DNA of 9,453 bases from Propionibacteriales bacterium. Its GTDB lineage: Bacteria > Actinomycetota > Actinomycetes > Propionibacteriales > Propionibacteriaceae. Below are positions 5,244 through 9,453 of this stretch, piece after piece; the stretch's first letter is position 1, and each line of letters opens with the position of its first letter. Location of the stretch: NCBI GenBank assembly GCA_017882655.1, contig JADGPB010000067.1, forward strand, positions 1 through 9,453, given 5' to 3'. The position numbers and the translations under genes were made by a program. The notes under the pieces are model-generated. The model saw only the letters and a program-made list of their open reading frames with translations, was not told the DNA's origin and did not search any database.

Positions 5244-7937
5244 ATGTCCGTGTTCTTGTACGACATCGGTCGATGGTGCTTTCGGCGACGCGGCCGTGTA
5301 CTGATCGCGTGGGTCGCGCTGCTACTCCTGGTCGCCGGCGGGGCGCTGGCGATTCGTCAACCGACCAACGACAACTTCACGACCCCCGGGGCGCCTAGCC
5401 AGCTCGCGTACGACCAGCTCCGGATGACGTTCCCGTCTGCGGCGGACTCCACGTCGACCATGGTGGTGACGATCCCGGAGGGCCACTCGTTCAACGACGC
5501 CGATATCCAGAAGGCGGTCGAGGCCGGCCTCAACGACATCGCGACCAGACCGTACGTGAAGGGTGTGGTCAGCCCGTACAACGCGTACGTCAAAGGGCAG
5601 ATCTCCACCAACGGCCGCACGGCGAAGCTCAGCATCCGGGTGGTTGGGACCTCGGTCACGTTCAGCGATGCCGACCGGGCACACCTTCAGGACGACGGGG
5701 TGGCGTTGCAGAAGACTCTTCCCGCCGGGACTCGGGTGCTCGTCGGCGGCGACGTGTTCTCGATCTCGCTGCCCAAGATCACCGTCGTCGAAAGCATCGG
5801 CGTGGTCGTCGCGCTCGTCGTGCTCATCGTCGTGCTGGGGTCGCTGCTCCTCGGCATCGTGCCCCTGGCCAACGCGCTCCTGGGAGTCGGCTTGGCGATG
5901 GCGATCACGTTCGGCGCCACCCGCTTCATGGACATCAACTCGACGACGCCGATGCTCGGCCTGATGCTCGGCCTCGCGGTCGGGATCGACTACGCGCTGT
6001 TCATCATGTCCCGGCATCGCGACCAGCTCGCGGCCAGCAACATCACGCCCGAGGAGTCCGTAGCTCGAGCTGTCGCCACCTCGGGCTCCGCGGTCGTGTT
6101 CGCCGGCCTCACCGTCATCATCGCTCTGGTCGGCCTTGCTGTCGCGAACATCCCCTTCCTGACAGTGATGGGAGCCTTCGGCGCGGTCGCCGTCGGGATC
6201 GGCGTGCTGGTCGCGCTCACACTGCTACCGGCCGTTCTGGGCTTCCTGGGAGAGCGGGCGCGGCCGAAGAGGGCCAAGCCCGCCGCACATGAACGCGCTC
6301 CGCGAACAGGCGGAGGTGCGTCCGGCTGGTGGGTACGGGTCGTCACCAAGTACCCGGTGGTCACCATCCTCCTCGTCGTCGCAGGGCTCGGGGCGCTGAG
6401 CTACCCGGCCAAGGACCTGTGGCTGTCGCTGCCCAACGCCGGCCAGCTCTCGACGAGCTCCCCGGCTCGTCAGACGTACGACGCCGTGGCCAGTGCCTTC
6501 GGTCCCGGCGCCAACGGCCCGCTGATCGTGACGATGTCGGTCGTCCAGTCGACGGACCCGCTCGGGGTCGTCTCTGGCATCCAGTCGGACATCGAGCACA
6601 TCGATGGCGTCGCCTCCGTGCCCATGGCGGTCCCCAACGAGAACGCGGACACCGCGATGATCCAGGTGATCCCGACCACAGCACCCGACGACCCCCGTAC
6701 GGAGGAACTCGTCAAGCGGATCCAGGCCAAGGCGCCGGACTGGAAGGACAAGTACGGGGTGGACATCGCGGTCACCGGCCTCACGGCCGTGGGACTCGAC
6801 ATCACCTCCCGGCTCGCCGGGGCGTTGCTACCGTTCGGCATCTTCGTCGTCGGTCTCTCTCTGATCCTTCTGACGATGGTGTTCCGGTCGATCGCTGTCC
6901 CCATCAAGGCAGCCGTCGGCTACCTGCTCAGCGTCGGCGCTTCGTTCGGCGCCGCGACCCTCGTCTTCAACAAGGGCTGGTTCGCGGCTGCGGTCAACCT
7001 GCCGGAGAAGATGGCGATCATCTCGTTCTTCCCGATCATCACGATGGGCATCCTGTTCGGCCTGGCCATGGACTACGAGGTCTTCCTGGTCTCCCGGATG
7101 CGCGAGGAGCACGTGCACGGCGACAACGCACGTCATGCCGTTCATGACGGCTTCATCCACTCTGCGAAGGTCGTCGTCGCCGCCGCCATCATCATGTTCG
7201 CCGTCTTCGCGTTCTTCGTCCCGAGGGGCGAGGGCGCGCTCAAGGCGATCGCGTTCGGCCTGGCGTTCGGCGTGGCGATCGACGCCTTCCTCGTACGGAT
7301 GACGCTCGTTCCGGCCGTGATGCACCTGTTGGGCGAGAAGGCGTGGTGGCTCCCGAAGTGGCTCGACCGGATCCTGCCCAGCCTGGACATCGAAGGCGAG
7401 TCGCTCGCGCGGCAGCTGAAGCTCGCGGACTGGCCGACCCCGGGAGACACCGCAGTCGTCGTTGCGGAGGATCTCGCTATTGGTGCCGGGACCGCTCCCG
7501 TCGAGGGGTTGTCGATACGGCTCGACCCGGGTCAGGTGCTCGCGATCACGGGTTCGCCAGCGGCTCGTGCCGCTCTCCTGCTCACCCTCGGCGGCCGGAT
7601 GGTTCCGGCGCAGGGGACCGTCAAGGTGCTCGGGTACGTCCTGCCCGACGCTGCCTCGAAGGCCCGACGCGAGTCGATGTGCGCAGACGCGATGACCCCG
7701 AACCTGGCTCGGGAGCTCGCGCGCACGAAGGCGGGGCTCATCCTCATCGACGACCTCGACAGGCTCACCAGCGTCGACCGTGACGCTGTGCAGTCTCTGA
7801 TCCAACAGCTCGGCGCGAGGGCACTCGTCGTGGGTGCCGCCTCGCTGGAGACGCTCCAAGACCTGGTGCGCCCGGGCGACTACACGCTTCATCTCGACGA
7901 GCCAGCGCTCGTCGGCAACCGAGGAGGAATCGCATGA
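5244..7937 (+). CDS. MMPL-family (RND superfamily) transporter with degenerate ABC-ATPase-like C-terminal extension
   Basis: This 897-residue inner-membrane exporter is of the YdfJ/MMPL type, a proton-driven family moving lipids or hydrophobic compounds; the substrate here is unknown. The layout is duplicated. TM1 (about 18-37) is followed by an outside porter loop (about 40-177) and a helix bundle from about 180 holding the proton-relay motif G-I-D-Y-A-L-F (Asp249, Tyr250). A basic cytoplasmic linker (about 335-365) leads to TM7, a second porter loop (about 392-525) and a second bundle with G-L-A-M-D-Y-E-V-F (Asp610, Tyr611). The transporter part ends near WWLPKWLDRILP (about 701-712), where MMPL proteins of this type usually end or continue into a disordered tail. 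Here a compact ABC-like domain follows (listed separately). It is divergent from the TetR gene and its stop overlaps the next start as ATGA, so the pair is probably co-transcribed and translationally coupled. Confidence 0.95.
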   Translation: MSVFLYDIGRWCFRRRGRVLIAWVALLLLVAGGALAIRQPTNDNFTTPGAPSQLAYDQLRMTFPSAADSTSTMVVTIPEGHSFNDADIQKAVEAGLNDIATRPYVKGVVSPYNAYVKGQISTNGRTAKLSIRVVGTSVTFSDADRAHLQDDGVALQKTLPAGTRVLVGGDVFSISLPKITVVESIGVVVALVVLIVVLGSLLLGIVPLANALLGVGLAMAITFGATRFMDINSTTPMLGLMLGLAVGIDYALFIMSRHRDQLAASNITPEESVARAVATSGSAVVFAGLTVIIALVGLAVANIPFLTVMGAFGAVAVGIGVLVALTLLPAVLGFLGERARPKRAKPAAHERAPRTGGGASGWWVRVVTKYPVVTILLVVAGLGALSYPAKDLWLSLPNAGQLSTSSPARQTYDAVASAFGPGANGPLIVTMSVVQSTDPLGVVSGIQSDIEHIDGVASVPMAVPNENADTAMIQVIPTTAPDDPRTEELVKRIQAKAPDWKDKYGVDIAVTGLTAVGLDITSRLAGALLPFGIFVVGLSLILLTMVFRSIAVPIKAAVGYLLSVGASFGAATLVFNKGWFAAAVNLPEKMAIISFFPIITMGILFGLAMDYEVFLVSRMREEHVHGDNARHAVHDGFIHSAKVVVAAAIIMFAVFAFFVPRGEGALKAIAFGLAFGVAIDAFLVRMTLVPAVMHLLGEKAWWLPKWLDRILPSLDIEGESLARQLKLADWPTPGDTAVVVAEDLAIGAGTAPVEGLSIRLDPGQVLAITGSPAARAALLLTLGGRMVPAQGTVKVLGYVLPDAASKARRESMCADAMTPNLARELARTKAGLILIDDLDRLTSVDRDAVQSLIQQLGARALVVGAASLETLQDLVRPGDYTLHLDEPALVGNRGGIA
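7446..7934 (+). other. Degenerate ABC nucleotide-binding-like domain at the MMPL C-terminus
   Basis: Residues about 735-897 of the MMPL protein follow the order of an ABC ATPase. There is a V-V-V-A-E-D-L strand, then LSIRLDPGQVLAITG (756-770), where ABC domains have L-S-x-x-x-x-P-G-E-x-x-A-L-x-G, then LLLTLGGRMVPAQGTVKVLG, like the L-L-x-x-L-x-G-x-x-x-P-x-x-G-x-x-x-x-x-G stretch after Walker A. Near the end, LILIDDLDRLTSVDRD (832 onward) resembles Walker B plus D-loop, and ALVVGAAS occupies the H-loop strand. The Walker A loop reads GSPAARAA, with no GxGK[ST]. The Q-loop and LSGGQ helical subdomain are absent, the catalytic Glu position is Asp, and the H-loop His is missing. The resemblance is seen by eye; that the domain is ATPase-dead and serves docking is inference. 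Confidence 0.6.
7922..7927 (+). promoter_or_regulatory. Ribosome binding site of the YhgE/Pip gene
   Basis: A perfect AGGAGG sits inside the last codons of the MMPL gene, 6 nt before ATG 7934. It fixes this start and supports coupled translation through the ATGA overlap. Confidence 0.9.
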
Positions 7938-9453
7938 GCGGGCTCAGCTCCACCCTGGGTGGTCGCTGGTGGGCGAAAGCACTGGGACTGCTCCTGATCC
8001 CCGTGCTCATCGCCACCGGTCTGTTGGCGGCGACCTGGAAGTCGGACACACGGCTGTCCAAGGTCCAGGCCGCGATCGTGAACCTCGACAAGTCGGTGAC
8101 GATCAACGGCCAGACCGTCCCGATGGGGCGACAGCTGTCCGCTCAGCTCATCTCCGCCGAGGAGGGTCAGAACTTCACCTGGGTCCTCGCTGATGCGACC
8201 CACGCGTCCGACGGACTCAAGTCCGGCCGGTACGCGGCTGTCGTGACGATCCCCGAGAACTTCTCCGCCGCCGCGACCTCGTACGCCGGAACAGCCAGCG
8301 CCGCCCAGCAGGCGACGATCGACGTCTCCACCTCGCCGGTCGCCGGCATCGCTGACACGGCCGTCGGGCAGTCGGTGGCGCAGGCCGCCGCGATCGCGCT
8401 CAACCAGACACTCACCGAGGGCTACCTCAACCAGGTCTACCTCGGTTTCAACGCCACTGGGACGCAGTTCCAGACGGTCGCCGACGCCTCCAAGAAGCTC
8501 GCCGACGGCAGCGCGGCACTGTCCAACGGGCTGTACCAGATCACCTCCAACGGCGGTCTGATCCGTACGGGCGGCTCCAGCCTCGTGTCCGGCATCAGCC
8601 AGTACACGTCCGGCGCCAGCCAGTCGGCCACCGGTGCGGCCCAGCTCGCCTCCGGGCTCGGCCAGCTGTCGGCCGGCTCCGGACAGCTCCGTTCGGGCGT
8701 CGCCAAGCTGGACTCCGGCATCGGCGACTACCGCGCCGGGCTGGTCCAGTACACCGACGGCGCCACGGGCATCCTCAGCGGCGTGCCGGGGCAGGCCGAC
8801 CTGCTCACCGCGATACGCCAGTACGACGACAAGGTCCTGGCCAGCAACAAGGGGGATGCCACCGCGTGGGCCACCGACGCTGGCACTGCTGCGGGAACAG
8901 TCACCGCGGTGACCTCTTCCCTCACGACCCTTGCCCCGGACGCCAAGGCCCTGTCCAGCGACCTGGCGACTCGCGCTGCGAGCGCGATCGACACCGCAAC
9001 AAGCAGCACGGCCCTGCCCTGCCCGGACTCGGTGAAGCCGTCGGGTCAGGCTGCCTGTGACGCGTACGCCCTGGGGGTCGCCGACGCGGCCAAGGCCAGC
9101 AAGCCCGCTGTGGCCGCCGCGATCAACAAGACGGGCACCACCAAGCAGACTCTTGCCCAGCTGGCCGCTGCGATGGCGGGCGCTACGAGCGCACTGGGCG
9201 CCAACGTCCCCACGGTCCAGGCAGTCGTCACCGACACGACGCCGCTGGTCGTGGCAGCGAACAACGCCCCGTCCGCCACGTTGTTGGCGCAGGAGAAGGC
9301 GGGCGCGACCAAGCTGATTCCTGGCGGCGCGGGCCTCGTGGCCGGCCTCGACCAGATGCGGGCCGGCGTGAGTGTCGGACAGACCTCCCTCGAGTACGGC
9401 ATCAACGCGTACACGGGCGGTGTCGACCAGTCGGCGGCCGGTGCGCAGAAGCT
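7934..9453 (+). CDS. YhgE/Pip-family membrane protein (3' end missing)
   Basis: The frame opens at ATG 7934, overlaps the MMPL stop by 4 bp and stays open for 506 codons to the window edge. It begins with a short cytoplasmic end and one hydrophobic helix (WAKALGLLLIPVLIATGLLA, residues 13-32). The characteristic N-terminal region of YhgE/Pip proteins follows: A-I-V-N-L-D-K at 47-53, then G-Q-T-V-P-M-G-R-Q-L around 59-68, and Y-A-A-V-V-T-I-P-E-N-F near 100-110. A long extracellular stretch contains glycine heptads (listed separately) and one Cys pair (Cys363, Cys375). Family members finish with an ABC-2-like bundle of membrane helices, which would lie beyond the window. The founding member, Pip of Lactococcus, is a phage receptor; related EsaA/YueB proteins belong to type VII secretion in Firmicutes. 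The normal cellular role in actinomycetes is unsettled; coupling to MMPL suggests envelope export. Confidence 0.92.
   Translation, partial: MSGLSSTLGGRWWAKALGLLLIPVLIATGLLAATWKSDTRLSKVQAAIVNLDKSVTINGQTVPMGRQLSAQLISAEEGQNFTWVLADATHASDGLKSGRYAAVVTIPENFSAAATSYAGTASAAQQATIDVSTSPVAGIADTAVGQSVAQAAAIALNQTLTEGYLNQVYLGFNATGTQFQTVADASKKLADGSAALSNGLYQITSNGGLIRTGGSSLVSGISQYTSGASQSATGAAQLASGLGQLSAGSGQLRSGVAKLDSGIGDYRAGLVQYTDGATGILSGVPGQADLLTAIRQYDDKVLASNKGDATAWATDAGTAAGTVTAVTSSLTTLAPDAKALSSDLATRAASAIDTATSSTALPCPDSVKPSGQAACDAYALGVADAAKASKPAVAAAINKTGTTKQTLAQLAAAMAGATSALGANVPTVQAVVTDTTPLVVAANNAPSATLLAQEKAGATKLIPGGAGLVAGLDQMRAGVSVGQTSLEYGINAYTGGVDQSAAGAQK
8582..8770 (+). repeat. Nine consecutive glycine heptads (L-x-x-G type) in the YhgE/Pip protein
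   Basis: Exactly 9 x 21 bp encode LVSGISQ, YTSGASQ, SATGAAQ, LASGLGQ, LSAGSGQ, LRSGVAK, LDSGIGD, YRAGLVQ and YTDGATG: Gly at position 4 every time, and Leu or Tyr at position 1 in eight of nine. This matches the x-x-x-L-x-x-G heptad repeats known from YhgE/Pip proteins (TIGR03057 type), taken to form long helical stalks outside the membrane. A second block starts at 9335 (LVAGLDQ, MRAGVSV, then LEYGINA, YTGGVDQ, SAAGAQK) and runs off the window. Confidence 0.85.

Noticed and set aside
6828..7892. Long minus-strand open frame (354 codons) opposite the MMPL gene
   Set aside because: It is an antisense shadow of GC-rich codon use. It lies fully inside the clearly conserved MMPL frame, and its composition (Arg, Asp, Glu, His) is typical of the complement of such a gene; no domain is recognisable.
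7446..7934. Frameshifted remnant of a separate ABC ATPase gene
   Set aside because: The ABC-like stretch is in frame with the MMPL protein without interruption, has no start or ribosome site of its own, and ends in the normal ATGA junction, so a fused domain fits better than a broken gene.
8167..9414. Several minus-strand open frames (80-122 codons) opposite the YhgE/Pip gene
   Set aside because: The plus frame from 7934 is continuously open, has a perfect ribosome site and shows family motifs; the antisense frames lack start signals and recognisable domains.

Overview
The window is GC-rich DNA with GTG and ATG starts, strong Shine-Dalgarno sequences, tightly packed genes and third codon positions dominated by G and C. 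Together with a YdfJ-type MMPL transporter next to a YhgE/Pip protein, and a surface protein built from transthyretin-like and Ig-like modules, this points to an actinomycete (Actinomycetota). The sequence alone does not fix the order or genus.

Layout. Positions 2-4414 (+) hold the 3' part of a very large, almost certainly exported repeat protein. About seven carboxypeptidase-regulatory-like (transthyretin-fold) modules are followed by nine Ig-like repeats of about 90 residues. Its start and signal peptide lie outside the window, and it ends right after the last repeat with no sorting signal. One base separates its stop from the stop of a convergent TetR-family regulator gene (5069-4416, -). 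A 174-bp divergent intergenic region (5070-5243) follows. It carries a perfect 16-bp dyad, GATACA-N4-TGTATC, which is the best candidate for the regulator's operator. From 5244 to the right edge runs a two-gene operon (+): an MMPL/RND-superfamily transporter (5244-7937) overlapped by 4 bp (ATGA) by a YhgE/Pip-family membrane protein (7934 to beyond the window end).

How they may work together. The regulator, divergent operator and translationally coupled pair look like a TetR-controlled export module. The most unusual point is in the MMPL protein. After its second six-helix bundle it carries a C-terminal extension of about 165 residues. This resembles a shrunken ABC-transporter ATPase domain that has lost the Walker A lysine, Q-loop, signature motif and H-loop. 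YhgE/Pip proteins have an ABC-2-type membrane domain, so the extension could be a non-catalytic docking domain joining a proton-driven MMPL pump to an ABC-2-like partner. This is inference from sequence patterns. The large surface protein appears to be a separate transcription unit with no evident functional link to the operon.

No RNA genes, CRISPR arrays, insertion sequences or convincing rho-independent terminators were seen. There is no gene-free stretch over 300 bp.
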